Of a stretch of DNA of 64,000 bases, positions 1-10,131 are shown in pieces; position 1 is the stretch's first letter, and the number at the start of each line of letters is the position of its first letter. The stretch comes from Zingiber officinale. Its lineage: Eukaryota; Streptophyta; Magnoliopsida; Zingiberales; Zingiberaceae. The notes beneath the pieces are model-generated. The model worked only from the letters and a program-made list of their open reading frames with translations, was not told the DNA's origin and did no database searches. Both the position numbers and the translations under genes were made by a program. The DNA lies in NCBI RefSeq assembly GCF_018446385.1, contig NC_055990.1, forward strand, positions 23,245,558 to 23,309,557, in the 5' to 3' direction.

Positions 1-1584
1 AATAATATTATGTTGAAAATATAATTTTATTAATAAGATACTAAAGATATACACAAGCTTAGCACCAGGAGTCACATTTCTGAACAACCTTTTAAAAACA
101 TGCCAACATGCATTAGGAATCCTATCGAATGATAATCTAGTAACTTTAGTCAATAATTAGGATTCTTATCAATGCTTGATGATAAATAACGAGTACTACT
201 TTTTCAAGAAAAATGGCTTATAGTATACCTTTTAGTGGGAGGAAAAATAGTGAGTATCCCAGTAAAATGTTGAATTTATAGCATGGAAATGACAAACTAC
301 TACGAGAATGATCAAATGAAACAATGTAAACTTTAAAGAAATAATGGACACCAAACAAAAAAGTATAATGATCTTGTAATCAAAGATTACATACATTACA
401 TTACCAAACGTAATAATGTAATCAAGATTAAATTACATTATAAATTTAATTATATTACAAGATAAATTACATTACACTCAACCAAACGTAGCCTAATAAT
501 TTCAATGAATAAGAAAACACATTATATTATATAATATATAAGCTAGTTGCAATTTTAAAAGATTAGTGTGCCTTGACCTAAATAATTTTCTAATAGGTGA
601 TAGATACAAAGTAAAAAACATAGCAAGAAAATTCATCAAAAAGAAAAGGAGTTCAACCTTTACAAGAAAGAATTCCGAGTTTATTAAATTTAGCATTAGA
701 CTAATAAAATAAAACGCCTAGTATTTAATATCAAACTTCTCACAACTACGGAATCAAATAATTAGAGAGTAATAAACAAGTGTCCCACATAAGAAAAAAT
801 AGAATCACATAGAGTAAAGAAGGATCGCACAAACTGAGAAATATCATCCAATACAAAAGTAAAGCGGGAGATTCAACTTAATGTTTAGAAAATGATACAA
901 AAAAAATAAAACCTAACCAAATCCTGCACAGATCTAGAACCCATCTTTTCTTTCCTTGCCTCGGTAGAAAGAAAGCCGGAGAAGAATTGAAGAAATCGTG
1001 TGCTCGTGCGTCGCAGTGTCGGTGCGTTCCTCCATGAGAATAGGATTTAGCGTCCTTTTTTTTTGTATAATTTTTAAAAAAAATTAAACTCTTTCTTGGA
1101 TCGGGCCCTGAGACGATCGTCTTCCTAGCCTCACGCCAGGATAATATGTGAATGGCACAAGGACATGCGAACAAATACCGGCTACAAGAATCCAGCTACC
1201 GCAGCATGTGAACAGCACAATTGACCTTCAATCTATAGGATTGTAGCAAAATTGTTGCTACAATTGAATGGATAGGTAGTAGCTAAATTTGGTAAGAAAA
1301 ATATTGGAATAAAAATAATTTTAATAAAACGTCATTTCATTATCATTTTTGTTAATTTGGTAATCGCAATTAGAAACGATGCGCTTTAGCAAATATATTT
1401 ATTTACTGTATAGCAAAGCTAATCCATTATGGATACACATCGTCACACTACTACAGTCGACAACTGCTGTACTGCAGCCGTTATCGAAGACAACATAAGC
1501 ACACACAACATAGGCACATACTTTACGTAGACAGACACCAACAACGATAACAGGAAAAGACATAGCAGTTCTTTAGATTATTAG
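1..1584. other. AT-rich intergenic DNA
   Basis: No coding region is supported here; the few short open frames lack family motifs and have no sign of coding structure. Around 365-495 there are repeated TTACATTA/GTAATC blocks ending in CCAAACGTAGCC, the kind of terminus seen in plant MITEs, but the matching opposite terminus is not visible, so this is at most a MITE remnant. The stretch 1180-1584 is the 3' flank of the minus-strand BURP gene. Confidence 0.5.
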
Positions 1585-2831
1585 TCACAGCATTTGTTGG
1601 CGAGGGGTCCACAGGACATGGTCGCTGGGCAGGAAATGGCACACCGGCACTGCGCTCCCCGGCTCCACCTGCAGCACCTGGAGCATCACGTGCTGCGGAT
1701 TCCACGACGTCGTGTCCAGATGACAAATTGCGATCGCCTCCACTCGGCTCCCGTCGCTCCCCTTCAAGCTCACCGCGTACTCCCTCATCATCCCCTTCCC
1801 AACCGCGTGGCAGTGGAACACAACGTACGTGTATGGCTCGGCGTGGCAGAAAACGCCCAGCCCCTCCCCGCCCATCCTTTCGAACCCCTCCACCACGTAC
1901 CGCTGCATCGCCTCAGCCGCCGTGGCGTTCGCGACTGTCGACACCGCGCTGACATAGTCGGTGGCCAGAGCCGAGACGGCGAAGTCGACCATGGACTCGA
2001 TGGAGGTGGCGCAGTGCTTCGTCTCCCTTGCATTCGCCGTGCGCTCGCACCGTTCCAGGGTCGCGCTCATCTCCCGGGCTTCCTTCGAGTTAGGGTCGAC
2101 CGAGAGAAGCGCGAGGACGTCGGGGAGCTTGTTGGAGGAGAAGGGGAGGGCGTCGGCCACGCGGCGAGGGAGGAGGTCGGCGTGTTTAGGGATGGATCGC
2201 TTGAATTGTAAGTCGAAGGTGGCTCCTGGAAACAGGTCCTTCTCGAGGAAGAACAGAGACCGGGAGGACTTGTCGCGGAGTTGCGCTACGTTGGCGGCGT
2301 TGTAGTAAATGGAGGTGATTCCGGGAACCACCACTTCCTCTTCAGACTCCGACGACGTCCATAAGCCCGGGCTTGTCTCTGCAATTCAATTGATATATAT
2401 ATTGGGATTCCAAATTCACAAGATCATACCGTAATAAAAATATACATGGATAAAAGTCAATGAACCAGGGGGGTGAAGGAGGTCACGGATGCAGCTAGGG
2501 ATGGGAGTGTTGGGGAGGGCAGTTTTCCAATAGAGCTCCGGTGACGAAGCAAATGCAACTGATGGATGGGCTACGAGTCCGGCGAGGAGCTGCAAACATT
2601 TTCATCAAATCAATATTCATGCGCACATAATTAATCGAAGAAAACAAACAAACGTCATACAAGACAAATCTATTGAATCAGATTGCTGGCTGATTCAACC
2701 AAACAAGTTCCGTTGATTAATACTACAACGAGTGGTATGAATTTGCTCACCCCGAGGAAGAACAGGATGAGTTGGTTCGCCATGAACAATATAATGCAGA
2801 GGTAGAAATTGAGGATTGGTAGATGGTTCAT
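1585..2831 (-). CDS. BURP-domain secreted protein, three exons
   Basis: A plant-specific BURP protein of the cell wall/secretory route. Exons on the minus strand are 2831-2751, 2589-2466 and 2378-1585; both introns are GT...AG and the phases join cleanly, giving 332 residues. The N-terminus is hydrophobic (signal peptide, cleavage plausible after SVAFA). The BURP domain has the SLFFLEKDLFPG start, the KHCATSIESMVDFA block, and the complete CH-x10-CH-x27-CH-x26-CH signature ending in VCHFLPSDHVLW. There is no TxV repeat region, so it resembles short USP/BNM2-type or generic BURP members more than RD22; the subfamily is inference. A second in-frame Met (position 2783, MANQLILFFLG) gives a more classical signal peptide and a 316-residue product; the TATA box at 2854-2860 is so close to 2831 that this shorter start may be the real one. 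A truncated copy of promoter and exon 1 lies at about 22320-22640. Confidence 0.9.
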
Positions 2832-2853
2832 GGATACACACACTTTGGCTCAC

Positions 2854-2860
2854 TTATATA
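2854..2860 (-). promoter_or_regulatory. TATA box of the BURP gene
   Basis: On the minus strand TATATAA lies just upstream of the first exon. Its distance to the ATG at 2831 is only about 23-29 bases, so a start site about 30 bases downstream would fall on that ATG; this favours translation from the second Met at 2783. The duplicated promoter at 22405-22640 does not keep this box. Confidence 0.55.
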
Positions 2861-3136
2861 GAGTAGAAGTGGGGAAGCTGAAATATTTTTTAGTTCACAC
2901 GCATTTCCCTTGTATTAATATTTTTTTCTTATAAATTAAAATATTTCTGCCAATCAATCTTGTACAGTGCAAAGCCTTGAATTATATAAGCAAAAAATGG
3001 ATAAATAAAATAACGGGAAAAGAAATTCAGGAGACAAATAATATTTCAGAAAGATAAACGGTGAGTTTAATTTAGAGGGAATTCATTCCTGCCAATTCTC
3101 CTGAAATGGATGATTTATACACTTGATAAAATGGAA

Positions 3137-4000
3137 TGTTGATGTGGCACCCTCTCTCACGCCCGCACAGGTTTGTTCTGGAAATTTACTAGAGGAAAAA
3201 GTCGGAATTGGATTTGAATTAGTTCAATTCCAAACGACCAAAGCATCATCCAAACATGCGAAGAAGTGGATGGTCAACTCGGAAGTTGACCATCTCTAGC
3301 GCCTTTGATTGACTGGAGGCACCCTGATCTAAAGACCCGAGGCGCCTAGGATGGAACTCAAGTGCCTCGCATGCAGAGAGGAGCAGACGATATCTGTGGA
3401 ACTTGAGACACCTTCGATTATTCAATCCACCTCCAAAGGTTTGGAGTCGTTGCCGCGGAGATAAGCAATGAAGTCCACGTCAGATGACTCAAGACACCTC
3501 AGACTAATTGAGACGACTCTAATCCACCAGATCAGCCAAAGAGACATTGAGATGAGGATCACCATCAGTCGAATTGAAACGCCTCGGTTGGAATTGAGGT
3601 GCTTCTGAATGAACTGAGGTGCACTACTGTGCCACATTAGCAACTATCATATTTCGACCAGTATTCTATAAATAGAGCCTTGAGCTTGAAATGAATAAAA
3701 CACACTTTATTCTTAATCTCTAAACTTTGTAACTTTACTTTAAGTGCTCGAGCTTTGAATTCGTGTAAAGGGTTACTCCACCTCCGATCCTTGTCGAAGA
3801 AAGAGCCTTTTAGTGAGTTATCATTGTCTTGGATTATCAACCTCCTCAGTTGTAAATAAAGAAAATATGGAGTCTCCTTACTTTCTTTAATGAATGTTTT
3901 ACTACAAATTAATGTGTCCTTACTAAAGTAAACTAGAAAGAGAAGTTAATTTTAATTTGTAGGTTATTCATCCTCTTTAGTCGGTCCACCAATACTAACA
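3137..4000 (+). mobile_element. SIRE-like solo or partial LTR
   Basis: The stretch ends in CCACCAATACTAACA, has a TATA box (TATAAATA, 3667-3674) followed by a transcribed-leader-like segment, and upstream carries repeated GAGGCGCC/GAGGTGC-type motifs like the other SIRE-like LTRs of this window. A possible start TGTTGATGTGG lies at 3137, but no matching target duplication is seen at the two ends, so the left limit is uncertain. No PBS or internal region follows. The corresponding position in the second copy of the duplicated segment has no matching sequence. Confidence 0.4.
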
Positions 4001-4286
4001 ATTAAGATACCATGTTCTGTAAAGACATTTTCGTAGATGCATTAGGCTATAGGGATTCCCTCTCTCTCTAAAGGATAAAGCTAAGATTTAGTGGCATTCC
4101 CTTCCACCGAAAAGTATCCCAACATAGGAAGAGTTGCAGCTACGCTTTTCTAAACAAGTACTTTCCTCCTAGTAATAGAGTATATCTAAGGAATAAAGTC
4201 ACAAGCTTTTCACAGACAAATAGAGAGTCATTATTTAAAACATGGGGATATATTTAAAGGTTTATTGTAACAATGTCCTCACCATG

Positions 4287-4511
4287 CTGCAAAAGGTTGG
4301 AACCGCCAACCCAGCGGCCCCCTCAACCCGGCCCCATAAGTATGAGAGGGAGTAAATCACGGTGAATACGGGCCCAGCTATGACATGATGGTCTCAGGTG
4401 TTTAGCACGGACAGATATTGATGTTATCGCATTTGCTGCCGCAGACCCTCGACCTCTCGACTAATGCTGCAAGAATCCATGTCATAACCAGTTGATCCCG
4501 CCCGTGGGGGC
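4287..4511 (-). mobile_element. SINE-like insertion with 21-bp target duplication
   Basis: A 225-bp insert is flanked by perfect 21-bp direct repeats (4266-4286 and 4512-4532; core ACAATGTCCTCACC). Copy 2 of the duplicated segment has this site once, without the insert. Read on the minus strand it starts GCCCCCACGGGCGGG, contains a loose tRNA A-box-like GATCAACTGG and a B-box-like GGTCGAGGGTC, and ends near AACCTTTTG, which fits a tRNA-derived SINE. A diverged relative lies at about 21835-22006. The SINE class is inference; the insertion and its duplication are directly visible. Confidence 0.6.
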
Positions 4512-6736
4512 TGTAACAATGTCCTCACCATGATTAGAGAAGTAGTTGATTGTCCATGCATTCTACACAGGCAAATCTCTCTCAACTAGAACTTGTTAGA
4601 TTCTGCCGCAAGATGTTCATTGATGAATAAAAATGTTAGATAGAGCTTACGACATCATCAAAACTGTCACATTAAATCTTCGCCAATGGTGGGAAGAAGA
4701 TGGACACATACCTAGGCCAGGGACCTCAGAAAAGCCTAGAATGAAGGAGGACAACATTGAACTGAACCTCATAGAATTGGGCATGGTCGTGTCCAATGAC
4801 AGGCATAGCCATGTCCTCACAAACAACATGAAACATAGGCCAGGCCATGTTGGAAAAGCATGTCTGTGTCTCACTACAGACCAAAAAACACGCATAACTT
4901 TTGATCCTAGATGAACCATGGGGCATACAACCTGTAAAATACCGAAACTGGGCGAATCACCATAATGGAATTTTTTAGAATTTTTAGAAATTTTCTGGGA
5001 ATTTTTCGAAAACCGTATGACTTCGGTTACAGGGATAAAAACTAAGCCTTAGGAAAGCCTGTTTAGGCTGCCCCATTTTGAGGAAATGTTTTTTTTTATT
5101 CCTTTTCTTTTTTCCTTTTATATTCATTTTCGCCGTTTCCTTATTTTCCTCCACCGAACCCGCGTGCCCAAGCCTTTCTCCGATGTCGCCCTTCCTTCAT
5201 CTTCTCCGTCCCCAAAACCGCCACGCGACGGTTACTTCCTCGCGATTTAAGCCGTGGTCGAGGATTTGTGGCAAATCCCTTCCTCTTCTCATCTTCCCCC
5301 TCGCCTCTCCTCCTCTTCCTTCCTGAGTCGCACCGCCGACGTCCTCTTCCTCTCTTCTCCTGAGGGTCGGCATCCGGCCAATCGCTCTCTACCCTAGCTC
5401 CGGCTAAGTTCTCAACTTCTCGATCCGAGGCGCGACGCTCGATGCCCTCACGTGAAGTCGTCGCAACCTTTCTTCCAGGGCAGCCAAGCTTTTGGGTTGT
5501 GCCCTAGAGTCGTCGTCGAGCCTTCTCCTTCCGGTCTGACACAGTGGTGGTGTCATCTTTCCTCTTGAGGCATTGCCCTAGATCGCCGCCCAATGCCAAA
5601 GGTACATCTCGTGCCCCAGCCTTAGTTCTTCAATTGAACTCTCTGTTCCAGCACTGACCTAGGGTTTCCAGCAGTGGGCTGATACCAAAGCAACGGATTT
5701 AGTTTCGACCAGCCACTGCAGCTTGCTACCATCGCTGGAGAAGAAGGTCAATGGGTAGTTGGTTTGGAGTTGCTGGTTTTTCCGACCACCATAGCACTAA
5801 ATGCCTGGTTGTTCCCGTGATACCCATCTTTGATCCGATTAGTGCAAGTGAGTTTCTATTTTGTAGATTTGGTAAATATATTGAATTTAGGTATGAAATT
5901 TGGTTTAAGAAAAAGGATAGTGGATGAGTTGATATTGACAAATAAGGGGTTAAACTAATCTAAGAAAGGTGATGACTTTATTAGGGTTAAACCAATTTAA
6001 CTCTAGCCTAGGTGGTTAATCAATAATCGTATTCGATTATAATTATCCTAAATAGGTTTGAGGATTTAATTTAGCTATTTAACTCGTAAGTAATTAGATA
6101 AATCTGTATGTTTGACACAAGACTTTGATACGGGACGAGCACTTCGACACAAAAGTTGTTTAGCTCGATCCATATTGAGACGGGTACCTTGACTTATCTT
6201 TTAGATTTGTCATTGGATGTGCATTGTAATTTCTTAATAAATAGTAATGATTATATTTTATATCTGCATCAGTATGTCATTGTCCATTTCCAGTGCATGC
6301 TTTAATTGTTTCATGTTTGCATTCATATTTATACTTTCAGATTACTTATGATCATAAAGGTAATGACATACCATGCCATAGGATATACTGGACTTATTTG
6401 ATACCATATCTGACCTGTGTACCTAGATCTTCTGATTTGATCCATGTATATTTTTGGTATATATTTTATGGAGGTAGATATTGTTGGTGCAACCTTAGGT
6501 CAAGGTTGACCTGGTTGACCCGACTCGAGGTGACTTGACTCGAGTTGTATTTTGATGTTTGACTTGGGAAGATTGTTGGTGCAACCTTAGGTCAAGGTTG
6601 ACCTAGTTGAGTTGCATGTTGATGTTTGACACTCGTGAGAGAGTTCTATTCTTGATATGGGACAAGAATAGATGTTTGGGAGATTATTGGTGCAACCGTA
6701 AGTCAAGGTTGACTTGGTTGACCTGATTCGGGAAAA

Positions 6737-7412
6737 GTCCAAGCAGGGAGCTTGGCACGCGAAAAGTCCAAGTACGGAGACTTGGCACGGGGAAAAGTCC
6801 AAGCAGGAGCTTGGCACGCGGAAAGTCCAAGTATGGAGGCTTGGCACGGGGAAAGTCCAAACAGGGAGTTTGGCACGGGGAAAAGTCCTGGTGAGTGAAG
6901 CCAGGCAGTCGGGAAATCCTGGTGAGTGAATCCAGGTGAAAATCCTAGTGAGTGAAGCTAGGTGAAGGTGAAAGTCCTGGTGAGTGAAGCCAGGCATTCG
7001 GGAAAATCCTGGTGAGTGAAGCCAGGTGAAAATCCTAGTGAGTGAAGCTAGGTGAATGAGAAAGTCCTAACTGGGATGTTAGGCAGTTGGAAAGTCCTGG
7101 TGAGTGAAGCCAGGCAGTTGTGGAAATCCTGGTGAGTGAAGCCAGGTGAAAACCCTAGTGAGTGAAGCTAGGTGAAAGTCCTGGTAAGTGAAGCCGGGCA
7201 AGGGAAAATCCAGATGGATCAAGGGTGATCGGACATCTGGTGATGGGAAGTCCAAGTAGGTCATAGGAGTGACCGGATACTTGGTACGGAGAGAAAAGTC
7301 TAAGTGGGTCAAAGGGATTGACCGGACACTTAGCGGGGAGTCCTAGCAGGTCAAGGGAGTGACCGGATGCTAGGCGCAATGTACCAACAGGTCAAGATTG
7401 ACCGGATGTTGG
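6737..7412 (+). repeat. Array of covarying short hairpin units in U3
   Basis: Tandem units share flanks (GTCC...GGCACG or GTCC...GTGAGTGAAG...GG) while paired arms change together. Stems read CCAAGC/GCTTGG (6739-6755), CCAAGT/ACTTGG (6768-6785), CCAAAC/GTTTGG (6857-6873), CCTGG/CCAGG (6887-6905), CCTAG/CTAGG (6944-6962) and CCTAAC/GTTAGG (7066-7083). The last five units add a near-constant inner stem GGTCA/TGACC: outer stems are CCAGATG/CATCTGG (7210-7240), CCAAGTA/TACTTGG (7252-7284), CTAAGTG/CACTTAG (7300-7333), CCTAGCA/TGCTAGG (7342-7374) and CCAACA/TGTTGG (7384-7412). The 3' LTR repeats the array at about 12127-12802. Confidence 0.85.
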
Positions 7413-7440
7413 TTTGGACTTGGTTTGGGCGAAAACCATG

Positions 7441-7810
7441 AGCTGGATCGATCTGGTGATCGATCCAGTGATACCGAGAATATTCTGATCGGTCTGGTGA
7501 CCGATCAGTAACACATCAGTAGCATACTGTGTGTTAACTGATCGGTCTGGTGACCGATCAGGAGACGATCAGAAGCCGAACAGGAGCGAGGCGCAAGAGG
7601 GGCTGATCGGTCTGGGGACCGATCAGCACAAAGCCTGATCGGTCCCCGGACCGATCAGGAGGTTCCCTGATCGGTCTGCGGACCGATCAGGAGGTTCCCT
7701 GATCGGTCCATGGACCGATCAGGGACGGAACAGAAGCAAAGGAGGAGGGAATGGATCGGTCTGTGGACCGATCCACATGGAGCCTGATCGGTCCACAGAC
7801 CGATCCAGGC
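7441..7810 (+). repeat. Array of GATCGGTC...GACCGATC palindromes
   Basis: About eight dyads of the form CTGATCGGTC-n4-GACCGATCAG with small variations follow one another (for example 7485-7508), including GGATCGGTC/GACCGATCC versions near 7753-7806. More dyads of the same type lie inside the element at about 11085-11225, outside the LTRs. The corresponding part of the 3' LTR (12829-13122) is shorter and strongly altered. Confidence 0.85.
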
Positions 7811-7870
7811 ACTAGCCGTTGCGACGCAACGGCTAGATTTCTTCTGTGTTTCTTCGTTTTCTTCGCAGGT

Positions 7871-7879
7871 TATAAAAGG
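7871..7879 (+). promoter_or_regulatory. TATA box of the SIRE-like 5' LTR
   Basis: TATAAAAGG lies directly after the palindrome array; the same box is at 13176 in the 3' LTR. It places the U3/R border just downstream. Confidence 0.6.
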
Positions 7880-8415
7880 AGGGCTGCTGCTGCGAGCCTC
7901 CAACTTCTTCTTCCTTCTTCCTGTTCTTGGTGCTGCTAAGCTTGCTGTTGAGCTTTGTTGAGCTGCTTTGAAGCTTCGCGTGAGCTTCCGGCTGGGTCAC
8001 CTGCTGCTGTAGGCACTTGGAAGCGGCTGCTTCTTCCAGTCGAAGAGAAGGCAAGAAAGTTTACATTTGTATTGTACTTTATTTCTTGTTTTCCTTGTAC
8101 TCTTTTCTTGCTATTGCAAGAAGTTTCTGTGGCGAGGTTTCTCCACCCAGAAGGAGTGTTTTTATTAGCCGATTTTCCGGGGACTCATCCACCGACGGAT
8201 TGATTGGGTTCGTCCACCTTACGGACACGCCGAGGAGTAGGAGTTTCATCTCCGAACCTCGTTACATCCTTGCGTAGAGGTTTGATTTCTTCTCATATTT
8301 TCTTTCTGCATTTAGTTTCCGCTGCGCTAACCCTAGTTTGTAGAAAGAAACGCGAGCAATTGGGGTCGGCTATTCACACCCCCCCTCTCTAGCCGTACGA
8401 AGAGATCCTAACAAG

Positions 8416-8427
8416 TGGTATCAGAGC
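8416..8427 (+). other. Primer-binding site, initiator tRNA-Met
   Basis: TGGTATCAGAGC begins two bases after the 5' LTR end and is complementary to the 3' end of plant initiator tRNA-Met, the usual primer of Copia and many Gypsy elements. Confidence 0.9.
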
Positions 8428-8474
8428 GAGGTCGCTCTTCGTTGGATCAACACCCGGGGGAGCACGAGCTAGAG

Positions 8475-9941
8475 ATGGATCAACTCGGAGAAGACATCAC
8501 AATTCCACCCTTCTACGATCGCGACGACTTCGCGTATTGGAAGGTAAGGATGAAATATTTCCTTATGACTAACATTGAAAATTGGAGTTGTGTACAATTA
8601 GGTTTCAAGCCTCCGATAGACAAGAAAGGAGAAACCCTAGAGAAGAAGGAGTGGACCAAGGAACAAGTCCACCAATCCCTAGTCAACGATGAGGTATTGA
8701 AAAGTTTTGAATTTTCTTTACCTAATAATGTTCTATGTAAGATAGGTTACAACAATGCCAAGGAATTATGGGATAACTTGGCCAAGTACCATGAGGAGAG
8801 CTCCACTTCAAATCATGAAGAGGAGACAAGTGAGTCATCAAGTAGCTCACATCATGGAGGAGAGGAATTAGAAGTTGAGGGTTACTCAACATCTAAGGAC
8901 GAAGAGGAGGAGAGTTCTTCTTCAAGTTCGGAGCAAGAAGAAGAAGTTTCTACCTCCGAAAGGGATGAAGAAGAGAGCTCGCATCCACCCTCAACCCTAG
9001 GTAACTCAAGCAATTTAAGTTCAATTAAATTACACATTATGTGCTTTGAGTGTAGGGAACATGGACATTACAAGAGTAAGTGTCCGAAGAGGGTAAGAAA
9101 GACTCCACCGGCGCCAAAGGTCAAGGAAGCCGGAGTCCCGAAACGCAAGGGCAAGGAGCACATCGTGTGCTTCCAATGCAAGCAAAGGGGACACTATAGG
9201 AGCCATTGTCCGAGGGGGAGGCAACCTCACAAGGGCAAGAGACCGGGCACATCGATAGGGGGAGCTAAGGCAAACCCTAAGGTAACCTCTAAGGTTCATT
9301 TTTGCAATTCTAATAAAATGCATGCTAGGAATTTTATTGCACTTGTCGATAATAACAAGCATGATAACCTTAGGAATCAATACATGTGCTTAGGAGCTAA
9401 ACATGTGAGTCTAGATAAGGATAATTCTAGAAAGGCTAACCCTAGGATCAACCCATCTAAGGCTAAGGATAACCTAGGTAGGAATCCTAAATCAACTAGA
9501 CACATGCCTAGGAACACCTCAAGAAAGAATGACAAATCAAAACTTGAGGTATTAGAGAAAGAAAATCGAATCTTGATGTCAAGACTTGACTCTCTAGAAA
9601 AGGCTCTTAAGGATTTGACTCTAGGGTTTAAGAGTCAAAAACCAATGTCCAAGGACAAGAAAGGTTTGGGTCACAAATCTAAGTCCCAAGTGGTCAAGCC
9701 CACTTATCACAATGTTCCATTCGATTATGGAACAAAACCTAGGGCTAGGAAGACCACCACCAAGGTCACAAGGGGAGTCACCCCTAGAGTTGATCTTGAT
9801 GAGTCCCAAATGACCAAGGCTTCAAAGCCTAAGAGGGTCATTAGGAGGGTTGCTAGGGAAGTTATCCCTAGTGAATATTTAGTGAATCCAATGAGCTCAA
9901 ATAGGTATTGGGTTCCTAGGAGCATCTTCTCTACCCCATAG
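8475..9941 (+). CDS. gag: Gag polyprotein of the SIRE-like element
   Basis: Nucleocapsid/capsid protein of a Copia element, 488 residues from the first ATG; the frame stays open upstream into the PBS but only through a GTG. The N-terminal part (IPPFYDRDDFAYWKVRMK, NAKELWDNLAKYHE) is the Copia Gag (UBN2/DUF4219-type) capsid region. An acidic Ser/Glu-rich linker follows, then two CCHC zinc knuckles (CFECREHGHYKSKC near residue 192 and CFQCKQRGHYRSHC near 236), a basic tail with a short coiled-coil-like segment (LEVLEKENRILMSRLDSLEK), and an end at NRYWVPRSIFSTP. In complete relatives this last motif leads into the protease; here a stop follows and no pol is present. The frame has no internal stops, so it may be young or maintained. 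Confidence 0.85.
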   Translation: MDQLGEDITIPPFYDRDDFAYWKVRMKYFLMTNIENWSCVQLGFKPPIDKKGETLEKKEWTKEQVHQSLVNDEVLKSFEFSLPNNVLCKIGYNNAKELWDNLAKYHEESSTSNHEEETSESSSSSHHGGEELEVEGYSTSKDEEEESSSSSSEQEEEVSTSERDEEESSHPPSTLGNSSNLSSIKLHIMCFECREHGHYKSKCPKRVRKTPPAPKVKEAGVPKRKGKEHIVCFQCKQRGHYRSHCPRGRQPHKGKRPGTSIGGAKANPKVTSKVHFCNSNKMHARNFIALVDNNKHDNLRNQYMCLGAKHVSLDKDNSRKANPRINPSKAKDNLGRNPKSTRHMPRNTSRKNDKSKLEVLEKENRILMSRLDSLEKALKDLTLGFKSQKPMSKDKKGLGHKSKSQVVKPTYHNVPFDYGTKPRARKTTTKVTRGVTPRVDLDESQMTKASKPKRVIRRVAREVIPSEYLVNPMSSNRYWVPRSIFSTP

Positions 9942-10092
9942 ATGGGTTAGAGAGTGTCAACTCTAATTAGAAGGGTAGTTAATCCAACTTTGAGGAAATT
10001 GACACTCAAGGAGCATTTTCGAGGTTTTGATAACCTTTGAAAATGAAAAAGAATTATTATTTACTCCTTGAAGAGTAAATTGTGTCATATTT

Positions 10093-10131
<39 letters not shown>

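Larger units (their letters stand above)
6482..8413 (+). repeat. 5' LTR of the SIRE-like element
   Basis: 1932 bp, TGTTGG...CTAACA. In order it holds: three partial copies of the LTR start (6482, 6574 and about 6686); an array of short hairpin units (6737-7412); an array of GATCGGTC/GACCGATC palindromes (7441-7810); a TATA box (TATAAAAGG, 7871); and a leader that ends in the C-run TTCACACCCCCCC. The hairpin and palindrome arrays therefore lie in U3, upstream of the transcription start. Confidence 0.9.

Noticed and set aside
878..1174. 98-residue minus-strand open frame
   Set aside because: No motif, low-complexity flanks, and no promoter or splice context.
1594..2211. 205-residue open frame on the plus strand opposite the BURP exon
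   Set aside because: It is antisense to a well-supported BURP exon, in GC-rich codons, with no family motif.
4633..4926. Short open frames on both strands shared with 25263-25514
   Set aside because: Frames are not preserved between the two copies of the duplicated segment and show no family motif.
8415..8474. Gag start at the GTG within the primer-binding site
   Set aside because: The first ATG at 8475 matches the conserved Gag N-terminus; the upstream part is PBS and leader.
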